The notes under the pieces were generated by a model that made no database searches, was not told the origin of the DNA, and worked only from the letters and a program-made list of their open reading frames with translations. A program made the translations under genes and the position numbers. Below are positions 22,067-30,770 of a DNA stretch of 64,000 bases, piece by piece (the first letter of the stretch is position 1; every line of letters starts with the position of its first letter). Source of the DNA: CAYWNA01 sp964459305 (GTDB taxonomy: Bacteria > Planctomycetota > Planctomycetia > Pirellulales > Pirellulaceae); assembly GCA_964459305.1 (NCBI GenBank), contig CAYWNA010000009.1:1-64000 (forward strand), written 5' to 3'.

Positions 22067-22199
22067 AAGACGGGACGGAGCATAGATGACAACGGGACCG
22101 TGCGACGGTACACTCCTATTGAATACGCAACATCCAGCGACCAGTGTCCGGAATCCAGTATCGACGACGGCGAAAACGACACGCAACTTGAAAGGATAG

Positions 22200-23738
22200 A
22201 TGATGCCCCACATCACCGGTCATCGCATACGACCCTGGCTGCAAGCCCGTGCAGTTTATGCAACCCCGCAGATCGTCCTGCTCCTCATGGTAGGCGGTAT
22301 GTTGGCCAACGAGGCCGACGCCGCGCCGCTTCCCGAAAAGCCTAACATCGTGTTCATTTTGATCGACGATATGGGGTGGCCCGACGTGGCTTGCTACGGT
22401 CATCCGTTTCACGAGACGCCCCACATCGACCGCCTATGTTCGCAGGGAATGAAGTTCACCGACTTCTACGCCGCAACGCCCGTTTGTTCATCCACACGAG
22501 CAACGATCCAGTCCGGGCAGTATGCGGCGCGAGTTGGCATCACCGATTTTATTCCTGGGCATTGGCGGCCGTTCGAGAAGTTGATTGTCCCGCCGATCGA
22601 GCAGGCCTTGCCTGAATCGGTCAAGACGCCTGGCGATGCTTTGAAGGCTGCCGGTTACGCCACTGGCTACTTCGGCAAATGGCATCTGGGCCCGGATGCG
22701 ACCCACGGTCCACACGTGCGCGGATATGACGTCACCGCGCGGACGTTGGGCAAAGATTTCCAGGCCTGGCGAAAGACGAGAGCCCCCGGCCCCAAACGCA
22801 TCGACTTGCTGACCGACCAAACTATTTGGTTCATCGAACAAAACAAACAACGCCCTTTCTTCGTCACGCTGTCACACCACGCGGTCCACATTCGCCTGGA
22901 AGCCACGCCGGACAAAATCGAAAAGTATCAGGCCAAGCCCAAGCCGGACGCGGGCGTGAATCATCCCGTCTATGCAGCCATGATCGAGAACCTGGACGAC
23001 AGTATCGGGCGCATCATGGCTAGGCTCGATGAATTGGGGCTCGCGAAACAGACGGTGTTGGTTTTCACGTCAGACAACGGCGGGCTCCGCAAGATCTACA
23101 CCGGCATCGGCGAGGTGGTCTCGACCAACACCCCGCTGCGGGATGAGAAGGGCACAATCTACGAAGGCGGCATTCGCGTGCCGATGATCGTGCGCTGGCC
23201 CGGTGTCATCAAACCGGATACGGTTTGCGCCGAGCCGACGACCACGGCCGATCTGCTGCCAACCTTCTGCCAAGCTGCCGCGGCGGACTTGCCGGACCAG
23301 CCGATTGACGGGATGAGCCTTGTGCCGTTGTTCGTGGATTCCGCCGTGAAGCTGGATCGCGAAGCGATCTATTTCCACTACCCCCACTATCATCACTCGC
23401 GGCCCGCTGGGGCCATTCGCGCCGGCGATTGGAAGCTGGTCGAATTCTTTGATGGTACGCCGCTGGAACTATACAACCTGAAGGAAGACATTGGCGAAAT
23501 GGCGAATCTGGCCGAAAAAACGCCCGACAAGGCGAGGCAATTGCAGCAGATGCTCGCGACGTGGCGCAAGTCGGCCGATGCACGTATGCCGACGTCCAAC
23601 CCTCAGCACGACCCGGATCGCGCTCACCAGTGGTGGAATCGCCGTACGAACAAGCCGCTCGATCTGGAAGCCATGGCCCAGCACTACCGCAGCCGGCCCG
23701 CCAAACAGCAGCCCGCGGGCAGGAAAATCCAGCATTAG
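22200..23738 (+). CDS. Exported sulfatase of the formylglycine-dependent (S1) type
   Basis: The product is about 512 aa. The start is ATGATG at 22200; the Shine-Dalgarno-like GAAAGGA at 22190-22196 favours the second ATG (22203). A signal peptide is followed by PNIVFILIDDMGW with metal-binding Asp residues. The active-site segment PVCSSTRATIQSGQYAARVG aligns with the sulfatase signature, with Cys96 in the place that is oxidised to formylglycine. The usual CxPxR Pro is Ser here. Also visible are GKWHLG, VLVFTSDNGG and GGIRVPMIVRWPG. It hydrolyses sulfate esters, probably of algal or animal polysaccharides, in the periplasm or outside. The substrate cannot be told from sequence. A ferredoxin gene follows. 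Confidence 0.93.
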   Translation: MMPHITGHRIRPWLQARAVYATPQIVLLLMVGGMLANEADAAPLPEKPNIVFILIDDMGWPDVACYGHPFHETPHIDRLCSQGMKFTDFYAATPVCSSTRATIQSGQYAARVGITDFIPGHWRPFEKLIVPPIEQALPESVKTPGDALKAAGYATGYFGKWHLGPDATHGPHVRGYDVTARTLGKDFQAWRKTRAPGPKRIDLLTDQTIWFIEQNKQRPFFVTLSHHAVHIRLEATPDKIEKYQAKPKPDAGVNHPVYAAMIENLDDSIGRIMARLDELGLAKQTVLVFTSDNGGLRKIYTGIGEVVSTNTPLRDEKGTIYEGGIRVPMIVRWPGVIKPDTVCAEPTTTADLLPTFCQAAAADLPDQPIDGMSLVPLFVDSAVKLDREAIYFHYPHYHHSRPAGAIRAGDWKLVEFFDGTPLELYNLKEDIGEMANLAEKTPDKARQLQQMLATWRKSADARMPTSNPQHDPDRAHQWWNRRTNKPLDLEAMAQHYRSRPAKQQPAGRKIQH

Positions 23739-23906
23739 TGCAGGAAAATCGCGAACCGTCCTTTTGGTCGTTCCGACCCCGGATACCGCCTTCCACGGTG
23801 CCGCGGATTCTTGTATCTTTGGAGGTCTTGGATTCAGAGCGAAACTGCTCACGACCGGTGTTCGGTCACAGAAATCTGCATTGGTTCCAACCGAAAGGAC
23901 AAGCGA

Positions 23907-24098
23907 ATGAACATTGTTGTGGACGAGGGCAATTGCTCCGCATGCGAGGTCTGCGTGGATACGTGCCCCGAAGTGTTTGAGATCAATGACGACGGCATCG
24001 TCGCTTTGTTGATAAATCCGGTACCGGAAGAACACAAGGAAGCAGCCCAGGAAGCTATCGATGGCTGCCCATCCGAGGCAATTGTCATCGAAGACTGA
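23907..24098 (+). CDS. Small [4Fe-4S] ferredoxin
   Basis: The product is 63 aa, started at the ATG at 23907 behind AAAGGA. It has the single-cluster pattern C10-x2-C13-x2-C16-x3-C20-P and a distal C54-P, like Desulfovibrio-type monocluster ferredoxins. There C8, C11, C14 and C50 bind the cluster. The second disulfide Cys of that family is absent, so C20 has no obvious partner. It is an acidic cytoplasmic electron carrier. It lies 168 bp after the sulfatase gene; a link to sulfatase maturation is possible but not shown. Confidence 0.92.
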   Translation: MNIVVDEGNCSACEVCVDTCPEVFEINDDGIVALLINPVPEEHKEAAQEAIDGCPSEAIVIED

Positions 24099-24280
24099 TA
24101 GTTGGGCCATTTTTCCTTGACTCGGCCCCAGTTTACGCACATCCACGCCGTTTCCGGTAATCCCGGGGGCGGCGTGAATCTTTTCTCGACCACTCCCCTC
24201 TCTTGTCCCTTCTGTTTCACACACGCTCTGCCAAGCGGTATGATATACCACCCGCGGCCAGGATTGACACTTTCCCGCAT

Positions 24281-24344
24281 GTAGCCGAAGTCGCCAGACT
24301 TTGGTCTGCGTAGGGAAAAACCAAACTCTGGCGAGTTCGGCTAC
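24281..24344. repeat. Dispersed palindrome, copy 1 (GTAGCCGAA family)
   Basis: The arms 24281-24304 and 24321-24344 are inverted repeats with two mismatches (arm begins GTAGCCGAAGTCGCCAGACT). A second member of the same family lies at 53391-53457. The surrounding gene-free stretch 24099-24458 otherwise holds only an SD-like GGGGAGG (24444-24450) for the next gene. Confidence 0.9.
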
Positions 24345-24458
24345 CGGTCAGACTTGTCCGCGGATGGCATAGATCAACGTTGGGGGCGTTGATTTGACCC
24401 CTGCACCCCCATGGGATATTCGAAGACTTGTGAGTACGTACTTGGGGAGGAACCAGCG

Positions 24459-25397
24459 ATGCGGCGACGCGATGTATTGAAACTGCTTGGTGTGGGGTAT
24501 TGTATGTCAGCGACGCGGACTTCGATGGCTGCGGCTGACAAACCTGCGTGGAAAACGGCCATTGGTCTGAACGGGTTTGCCTCTTCGTCGAAGAAATACG
24601 GCAAAACGTTTCCTATCCGGGAGGTGCTCCATTTTGCATCGCGCACCGGCTTCGAAGGGATCGAACTCGTCCAAGGTTGGCCGGAGGGTCCCTACCCGCG
24701 TTCGGACCAGACTGACCGTGTTGTGGCGCTGCGACGCATGTACGATGAATTTGGCTTGCAGATCTTTTCGATACAGACGTCTGCCGGTGGTGCATTTGCG
24801 CCCCAGGCGGATGTGCGCGCCCGGTGGCTCAAGACGATGCAGGAGCAATGCAACCTGGCCAAGGCGTTGGGCTGCGATTGTATCGGTATGTGGCCCGGCG
24901 GACCGCTTCGCGGGCAAAGCATGGATGAGGCCATCGACCGGCTGGCCGCTTCGTTCCGCGAAGTGGGCAGGATCGCCGGCGACGCGGGCCTCGTGGCCGC
25001 TTTCGAGATCGAACCGCCGTTTGTGTTCAACACAGAGGACCATTTGCGGCGAATTCTGGCCGCCGCGAATCACCCCAATCTGAAGACGATCTTCGATCCC
25101 AGCCACTTCGATCTAATGAACGGCTCGACCGGCCGTCCGCACGAGATGCTTCAACGGATCGGTGTTGAGAATATCGGCTACGTCCATTTTACGGATACCG
25201 ACGGCACGCTTCGCGACGGCGGCACGTCGAAGCATCTGCCGTGTGGCGATGGGCACATCGACGTGGCCGCCGCGTTGACAGCCCTTCGCGACGGCGGCTT
25301 CCGCGGCTGGATCATGATCGACCCTTGGCAAATCCCCGATCCGTACGATGCCGGCGTAAAAGGCTACAAAGCGATCCGTCGGGCAATGGAATCGTGA
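24459..25397 (+). CDS. Sugar phosphate isomerase/epimerase-like TIM-barrel protein (AP_endonuc_2 / xylose isomerase-like)
   Basis: The product is 312 aa. The ATG at 24459 was chosen because GGGGAGG lies 8 bp upstream and the N-terminus then reads MRRRDVLKLLG, a Tat-like leader typical of exported planctomycete proteins. The body shows TIM-barrel strands: GFEGIELVQGWP, LGCDCIGMWPGG, GLVAAFEIEPPF (Glu ligand), LKTIFDPSHFDLM (Asp/His), IGYVHFTDTDGT and GFRGWIMIDPW. These are the metal-binding positions of the xylose isomerase-like superfamily. The substrate is unknown; it is probably a sugar or polyol, acting outside the cytoplasm. Confidence 0.85.
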   Translation: MRRRDVLKLLGVGYCMSATRTSMAAADKPAWKTAIGLNGFASSSKKYGKTFPIREVLHFASRTGFEGIELVQGWPEGPYPRSDQTDRVVALRRMYDEFGLQIFSIQTSAGGAFAPQADVRARWLKTMQEQCNLAKALGCDCIGMWPGGPLRGQSMDEAIDRLAASFREVGRIAGDAGLVAAFEIEPPFVFNTEDHLRRILAAANHPNLKTIFDPSHFDLMNGSTGRPHEMLQRIGVENIGYVHFTDTDGTLRDGGTSKHLPCGDGHIDVAAALTALRDGGFRGWIMIDPWQIPDPYDAGVKGYKAIRRAMES

Positions 25398-25452
25398 ACC
25401 GGTAGGTCCCGGCTGCCGGACGGGGCCTGGCGAGAAACGGATCGCTATGTCC

Positions 25453-25478
25453 AGGGTCCCGCTCGGCAAGCGGGCCCT
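25453..25478. repeat. Short hairpin in the leader before the PqqD-like gene
   Basis: AGGGTCCCGCT (25453-25463) pairs with AGCGGGCCCT (25469-25478) with one bulge, across the loop CGGCA. It sits in the 225-bp space after the TIM-barrel gene and could terminate that transcript or be another repeat. Confidence 0.5.
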
Positions 25479-25622
25479 GCTCTCAAGAAAGCCTGTAGAT
25501 GTTGCGCCCATCCTCCCGTTAGAGATTTCAGTGACCGAGGCAGGAATTGAGAACTGCATCGAACTGAACAAGTACTTGTGAGGCAAGCAGTCTGGGTGAA
25601 AGCGGTTAACGGGAGGCACGTC

Positions 25623-25868
25623 ATGAACGTTGCGGAAAAGCTGTCCGATTTGTCGGTTAACCACGAAGGTTTCGCGTTCGACCCTTCGACCGGTGATAGC
25701 TTTGTTCTCAACCAGACGGGTTTGATTGTCCTTCAGGGCCTGCAGGACGGTATCGACGAAACGAAGATCGCCCGGGAATTGGCCGGGCAGTTCGAGATCA
25801 CCGAAAACGCCGCACTTCGCGATATCGGAGACTTCGTCTCGCGGATGAAGATGTTGAACCTGGCCTGA
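25623..25868 (+). CDS. Small PqqD-like protein (RRE, RiPP recognition element fold)
   Basis: The product is 81 aa, with the ATG at 25623 behind GGGAGG (25612-25617). It shows a PqqD/HPr-rel-A type pattern: GFAFDPSTGDSFVLNQTG, then helices with LQDGIDETKIARELAGQF and a terminal helix DIGDFVSRMKMLNL. In RiPP pathways such winged-helix domains bind the leader of a precursor peptide and present it to a modifying enzyme. It starts a set of four co-directional genes; ATP-grasp, decarboxylase and transporter/peptidase genes follow. No precursor peptide gene is evident right beside it. An acyl or aminoacyl carrier role is less likely since no phosphopantetheine DSL motif is seen. Confidence 0.75.
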   Translation: MNVAEKLSDLSVNHEGFAFDPSTGDSFVLNQTGLIVLQGLQDGIDETKIARELAGQFEITENAALRDIGDFVSRMKMLNLA

Positions 25869-25900
25869 CGTGATCGCTCGGCTCGCCGCGGGCAGCTGAC

Positions 25901-25957
25901 TGTTGGAGTACAGGCTTCAGCCTGCCAGAAAAGCAGCCTAAAGGCTGTACTCCAACA
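25901..25957. repeat. Palindrome between PqqD-like and ATP-grasp genes
   Basis: The arms 25901-25925 and 25933-25957 are inverted repeats of about 25 bp with few mismatches (both ends TGTTGGAGTACAG / CTGTACTCCAACA). It fits the pattern of dispersed planctomycete palindromes. By position it could also reduce read-through from the PqqD-like gene into the next gene. Confidence 0.85.
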
Positions 25958-25976
25958 AATCTTAGGAGATCCAATC

Positions 25977-27017
25977 GTGTCGTTTACTTACGTTGGAGTC
26001 ACCGGAATCAATGCGGCGGACAACCCAGGGCCGGGTGTCGGCATCGCTCGAAGTCTGAAGGAAAACACCGACTTGGAGGTCAAGATCGTAGGTCTCGCTT
26101 ACGACGCCATGGAGCCCGGCATCTACATCGACTGGTTGATGGACAAGTCGTTTGTGATTCCCTATCCATCCAAGGGCGGCGACGGTTATCTGGAACGATT
26201 GTACGACATCCAGGATCGGTATGGCCTGGATTGGATCATCCCCAACCTGGACGCCGAGTTGCCGCTGTACATCAAGTATGCCGACCGTCTGGCCAGCCAC
26301 GGGATTCGCACCTTTCTGCCCGACATGGACCAGTTCCGCTTGCGCGGCAAAGACAGACTTGGCGAGGTCGCCAAACAGCTCGATATTCAAATGCCTGAGA
26401 CAAAGGTCGTGGCGTCCGAAGAATCGTTGGCCGAGGCCGTCGAGAAGATCGGCTTGCCGGTGATGATGAAAGGCGTCTACTACCAAGCGTATATGGCGCG
26501 CAACATGCTCGAAGCCGCCGGGTACTACCGGAAGCTGGTAGCCGAGTGGGGCTATCCGGTCATCGTGCAGCAAATGGTCACGGGCGACGAGTTGAATGTG
26601 GTTGGCGTCGGCGATGGAGAAGGCAATTCGCTGGGTCTGGTCGGCGTACGGAAAACGTCGGTTACGTCGTTGGGAAAAGTCTGGTCGGCGGTGACCGTCA
26701 AGAACGTCGCCATGCTGGAAGCGGCTGAACGTTTCGTCAGCCAGCTTTCCTGGCGAGGCCCTTTCGAGTTGGAGTGCATCGTCTCCAATGGCGACGTGTA
26801 TCTGATCGAGATCAACCCTCGCTTTCCCGCCTGGGTTTACTTTGCCACCGGCGTGGGAGTGAACCTGCCGGCGCGCATGCTGCGTACCGGCCTTGGCCAA
26901 ACGGTCGACCGGGCAGCGGAGTATGAGGCAGGAAAACTTTTCATGCGTTACACCAACGAATTGGTGACCGACATGAACCTATTTCAAACGGTGATGACAC
27001 GAGGAGAGACGACATGA
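25977..27017 (+). CDS. ATP-grasp ligase (CarB-like)
   Basis: The product is 346 aa with a GTG start at 25977 and TAGGAG at 25963-25968. An N-terminal Rossmann-like pre-ATP-grasp domain runs to about residue 110. The ATP-grasp core has the nucleotide-binding Lys in VMMKGVYYQAY, the central GYPVIVQQMVTGDELNVVG, and the Mg-binding Glu/Asn in FELECIVSNGDVYLIEINPR. The family forms acyl-phosphate intermediates and joins a carboxylate to an amine or thiol. Its last codons overlap the next gene (ATGA at 27014-27017), implying coupled translation with the PLP decarboxylase. The substrate is unknown; activation of an amino acid that is later decarboxylated, as with BtrJ, is one hypothesis. Confidence 0.85.
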   Translation: MSFTYVGVTGINAADNPGPGVGIARSLKENTDLEVKIVGLAYDAMEPGIYIDWLMDKSFVIPYPSKGGDGYLERLYDIQDRYGLDWIIPNLDAELPLYIKYADRLASHGIRTFLPDMDQFRLRGKDRLGEVAKQLDIQMPETKVVASEESLAEAVEKIGLPVMMKGVYYQAYMARNMLEAAGYYRKLVAEWGYPVIVQQMVTGDELNVVGVGDGEGNSLGLVGVRKTSVTSLGKVWSAVTVKNVAMLEAAERFVSQLSWRGPFELECIVSNGDVYLIEINPRFPAWVYFATGVGVNLPARMLRTGLGQTVDRAAEYEAGKLFMRYTNELVTDMNLFQTVMTRGETT

Positions 27018-28384
27018 AACCACCGTATGAGCCACCATTCATCATGAAGCTGCAAAGCAGCCTCATGAACAAATACGGGATGAGTTCCCGGTTCCACCGC
27101 AAGGTGCGCAAAGCCATCGACGGCGTGAAGATCCCGGACCTGATCGAAGAATACGGTTCGCCGCTGTTCGTCTACTCGGAAAGGGCAATCCGCCGCAAGT
27201 ACCGGCAGTTCCACAGCGCTTTCTCCACGCGATATCCAAACGTGGAGTTCGGTTGGTCCTACAAGACGAATTACCTGAAAGCAATCTGCGCCGTTATGCA
27301 CGATGAAGGGGCCATTGCCGAGGTCGTCTCGAAAATGGAGTACGAGAAGGCCAAGGCCCTGGGCATGGCAGGCGACGAGATCGTGTTCAACGGCCCGCAT
27401 AAGCCGATCGACATTCTGGAAAAGGCCATGGACGAAGACGCCATGGTGAACGTGGACAACTTGGACGAGATCGACGACCTGGAATTGGTCGCCGAACGGC
27501 TTGGCCGTCCGCTCAATATCGGCATCCGCCTCAATCTGGACGCGGGCATCTATCCTCAGTGGTCGCGGTTTGGCTTCAACCTCGAATCGGGCCAGGCCAT
27601 GGACGCAGTGCGGCGGATCGCGCGCGGAGGCCGGTTGCGTGTGCGTGGACTGCACTGCCACATCGGCACATTCATCCTCGACGCAACCGCCTATGCCCGT
27701 GCCGTCGAGAAGATGGTCAAGTTCGGATACGAGATCCAAGAGGCGTTCGGCTACAAGATGGAATACATCGACGTGGGTGGCGGATTTCCGTCCCGTAGCA
27801 AGTTGAAGGGCATGTATCTTTCGCCCGACGTTGCGCTGCCGTCGTTGGACGAATATGCCGAGCAGATCTGCGACGGCTTGTACAATTCGCTGCACGGCGA
27901 CGATCGTCCCAAGTTGATTGTGGAATCCGGCCGGGCGCTGATCGACGAGTCCGGCTACCTGATCACCAGCATCCTATCGTCGAAGCGACTTGCAGACGGC
28001 ACACGGGCCTACGTCGCAGACGCCGGCATCAACCTGCTGTTCACGTCTTTCTGGTACAAGTTCAACATCGAGATGGATCGTGAGATCTCCGGATCGCGCG
28101 AAACCAGCGTTGTCTACGGCCCGATGTGCATGAACATCGACGCGATTGACGAAGGTATCGAATTGCCACCGCTGGAGCGCGGCCACCGCCTGATCTTCTC
28201 ACCCGTCGGGGCCTACAACAACACACAATGGTTGCAGTTCATCGAATATCGCCCCAACGTGGTTCTCATCACCGAAGACGGCAACGTGGAATTGATCCGC
28301 GAGGCCGAAGACCTAAGCGACATCGAACGCCGAGAAGTCTTGCCGGAACGGTTAGCCCGGAAACAGCAGCCGGTGGCAGGATAA
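27014..28384 (+). CDS. PLP-dependent decarboxylase, LysA/ornithine-decarboxylase fold III family
   Basis: The product is 456 aa with the ATG at 27014 behind GAGGAGA. The N-terminal alanine-racemase-like barrel holds the PLP Lys in SYKTN (K84), HCHIG and the glycine-rich IDVGGGFPSR. Further on are the ESGRA phosphate-binding motif, the Cys of GPMCMNID and GAYNNTQWLQF, matching the DapDC/ODC catalytic set. All cofactor residues look intact. It need not be lysA: no dap genes are near, and the gene overlaps an ATP-grasp gene upstream by 4 bp and a transporter/peptidase gene downstream by 1 bp (TAATG). Members of this fold act on free amino acids, on siderophore intermediates, or on carrier-bound glutamate (BtrK). 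The substrate is undetermined. Confidence 0.85.
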   Translation: MKPPYEPPFIMKLQSSLMNKYGMSSRFHRKVRKAIDGVKIPDLIEEYGSPLFVYSERAIRRKYRQFHSAFSTRYPNVEFGWSYKTNYLKAICAVMHDEGAIAEVVSKMEYEKAKALGMAGDEIVFNGPHKPIDILEKAMDEDAMVNVDNLDEIDDLELVAERLGRPLNIGIRLNLDAGIYPQWSRFGFNLESGQAMDAVRRIARGGRLRVRGLHCHIGTFILDATAYARAVEKMVKFGYEIQEAFGYKMEYIDVGGGFPSRSKLKGMYLSPDVALPSLDEYAEQICDGLYNSLHGDDRPKLIVESGRALIDESGYLITSILSSKRLADGTRAYVADAGINLLFTSFWYKFNIEMDREISGSRETSVVYGPMCMNIDAIDEGIELPPLERGHRLIFSPVGAYNNTQWLQFIEYRPNVVLITEDGNVELIREAEDLSDIERREVLPERLARKQQPVAG

Positions 28385-30624
28385 TGCAACAACAAACGGC
28401 CACCATCGCTTCTTCAAACAACGTGTCCGAAACTGGCTTGGCTATGCCCAGCGGGGAAGCGGAACAGCCGGATGGTGCATTTCCGCCCACAACCTGGCAA
28501 CGTCGCTGGACGCTGCTGAAGGCCCACCTGCCGAAATACTCGCCTGCTCCGTTTTTCGCCAGCATCTTCCGCTGCTACTCGGAAGTCTTCTTCATTAACG
28601 GCAGCGTGCTGTTCGGAGCATTGATCTTTGCCAGCACGCTTCTGAACTGGCACATCGGATTGGCAGGTATCATCGCTGCCTTGGCGGCCTACGTGTTCGC
28701 TCGCGTGATCCGCCTGGATTACGAGTTTTTTCAACCCGGCTTCTACACCTACAATCCGCTGCTGGTCGGATTGTCGCTAGGCGCGATGCTGCAACTCTCG
28801 TGGTTGACGGCGTTTTTCATCGTGGCCGCGGCTGTCTTTACGCTGCTGCTGACCGTCGCCATGGTCAATCTCTTTCGGCACTACCTGAATCTGCCTGTGC
28901 TGAGTCTGCCCTTTACTTTGTGCAGTGCCACGGCGTATCTGGCGTCGCTGCGCTATTCGAATCTGCTCGTCCGATCACCCGAGGTCCCCTCATTGCTGTC
29001 AACGGATCTTCACCTGCCGTTGGTGTTGTCCGGGTTCTTCAGGTCCCTGGGAGCCGTGTTTTTCCTTCCTTACGACATCATCGGCATCTTGTTTGCCTTG
29101 CTGCTGTTGTGGCGGTCGCGCATTTTGTTTCTCCTGGCCGCGATGGGCTACTATACCGGGGCTTTTGTTCGAGCGGCAATGATCGGCTCGATGCCTCAGG
29201 CATTTGGCGATATCAGCGGTTTCAACTTCATTTTGATTGCCATGGCTCTGGGCGGCGTTTTCCTGACGCCTTCGCGCGGCAGCTATTTCATCGCCGCCGT
29301 CGCCGTGGCCGGTTCCACGATTTTCCTCGATTCGGTTCAAGTGTTTGGATCGCTGTACGGCATTCCGGTCTACACGCTGCCGTTCAACGTCATGTCACTG
29401 GGCGTCATCTACGTGTTGGGGCTGACCGCTTATCCACGAATGGCCCGATACATCGGGCTCACTCCGGAGGAGACCCTCGAATACGATTCGGTCAACCGAC
29501 GGCGCTATCCGGGGCAATTGCGCACGCTGTCTTTCCCGTTCTTTGGCCAGTGGACCGTTTGGCAGGCCTTCGATGGCGAGTGGACACACAAGGGCAGTTG
29601 GCGATATGCCTATGACTTCGTGATCACCGACGGTGACGGAAACACGTTCGACGGCCCTGGATTGCAGCTACAAGACTACTACTGTTATCGCAAACCGGTC
29701 CTCGCACCGACGCGCGGCCGCGTAGTCACGATCGTCAATGACTTGCCCGACAATCCGATCGGCCAAGTTGACAAGACCAACAACTGGGGCAACTACGTGC
29801 TGCTCTATGACGAGCGGGGCTACTACGTGAAACTGGCCCATTTCGCTCAGGAGTCAATCCGCGTCAAGCCGGGCGACTGGGTGGAGCCGGGCACGATCCT
29901 GGGCCTATGCGGCAACTCGGGCTATTCGCCGCAGCCGCACATTCACGTCCACGTCCAGATGTACCAGTACCTGGGCGCGCCCACTTTGCCGTTCAGTTTC
30001 CTGAGCTACATCGAGTCAAACCACTACCACGCGAACGATCTGCCGGCTAGAGGCCAGCGAGTCGAGCCGGCCGGTGCGGTGGACTCGCGGTTGGATATAC
30101 AGACAGGTTTCCTGCTCGGCGACACCCTGACGTACGACGTATACCGGGACGGCGAACGCATGGATCAGTTGTCACTGAAGGTCAACATGGCGATCGACGG
30201 CAGTCTGTGCTTGGAGTCTAATCGCGGCGGTCGGCTGTACTTCGGCAAGTACGCCGGGACGTTCTACTTCTATCGTGCGGACGGTGGCGACTGGTATCTG
30301 AAGCTGCTCCTTCTGGCGCTGCCACGACTGCCTTTGTGCTATCGCAACGGCCTCGAATGGCACGACTACGTACCCATGTCGCTTGTGGCCAACGGGCCGC
30401 AACGAGTGCTCGCGGGCCTGGCCGCGTCGTTCGCGCCGCGTTTGGCGACAGCACGGACCACCTTGTCGTTTCAGGGACGACACGTGATCGAGTCCGAAGT
30501 GACCTCGGGCATCTTTGGCATCAAACGGGAGACACGGCTCGAACTTGATGTCGAGCGGGGCTTTGCCCTGGTGAAAGTCGGCCGAATCGAACTGAGGAGA
30601 GCAGGATACGTTTCGTCGTCTTAG
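28384..30624 (+). CDS. Urea transporter (UT family) fused to an M23 metallopeptidase domain
   Basis: The product is 746 aa; its ATG at 28384 overlaps the stop of the decarboxylase. Residues of about 45-370 form roughly ten membrane segments with UT-family landmarks: YSEVFFINGS, FYTYNPLLVGLSLG, LPFTLCSATAYL and, in the second half, VYTLPFNVMSLG. From about residue 410 an M23-like domain follows, with THKGSWRYAYDF, KPVLAPTRGRVV, WGNYVLLYDERGYYVKLAHF, VKPGDWVEPGTILGLCGNSG and the zinc HxH in PHIHVHVQ. The C-terminal 200 residues are a beta-rich region of unknown function. UT channels pass urea or similar small amides; M23 enzymes cut peptidoglycan cross-bridges. In this operon it could export or import a small amide or amine product. 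Confidence 0.85.
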   Translation: MQQQTATIASSNNVSETGLAMPSGEAEQPDGAFPPTTWQRRWTLLKAHLPKYSPAPFFASIFRCYSEVFFINGSVLFGALIFASTLLNWHIGLAGIIAALAAYVFARVIRLDYEFFQPGFYTYNPLLVGLSLGAMLQLSWLTAFFIVAAAVFTLLLTVAMVNLFRHYLNLPVLSLPFTLCSATAYLASLRYSNLLVRSPEVPSLLSTDLHLPLVLSGFFRSLGAVFFLPYDIIGILFALLLLWRSRILFLLAAMGYYTGAFVRAAMIGSMPQAFGDISGFNFILIAMALGGVFLTPSRGSYFIAAVAVAGSTIFLDSVQVFGSLYGIPVYTLPFNVMSLGVIYVLGLTAYPRMARYIGLTPEETLEYDSVNRRRYPGQLRTLSFPFFGQWTVWQAFDGEWTHKGSWRYAYDFVITDGDGNTFDGPGLQLQDYYCYRKPVLAPTRGRVVTIVNDLPDNPIGQVDKTNNWGNYVLLYDERGYYVKLAHFAQESIRVKPGDWVEPGTILGLCGNSGYSPQPHIHVHVQMYQYLGAPTLPFSFLSYIESNHYHANDLPARGQRVEPAGAVDSRLDIQTGFLLGDTLTYDVYRDGERMDQLSLKVNMAIDGSLCLESNRGGRLYFGKYAGTFYFYRADGGDWYLKLLLLALPRLPLCYRNGLEWHDYVPMSLVANGPQRVLAGLAASFAPRLATARTTLSFQGRHVIESEVTSGIFGIKRETRLELDVERGFALVKVGRIELRRAGYVSSS

Positions 30625-30770
30625 ATGTAACTACCCCTGTCCTCGCATCATCGAGACGCCTTTGTTCGTTTAACCCGAAGCCGGAGGCGATGGCACCAGT
30701 AGACTGTCTTTGTCCACTCACCTAAGATGACGGCCGAGGCTTGCCAACAACCATTTGCCGGATGATCCCC

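Noticed and set aside
21904..22182. N-terminal extension of the EF-hand protein to 22182
   Set aside because: The extension runs through a palindromic repeat and would bury a clear signal peptide; a start at 21903 or 21891 fits better.
27014..28384. Calling the decarboxylase lysA (diaminopimelate decarboxylase)
   Set aside because: The fold and PLP residues fit, but the overlapping neighbours (ATP-grasp, transporter/peptidase, PqqD-like) do not suggest lysine synthesis and many other substrates exist in this family.
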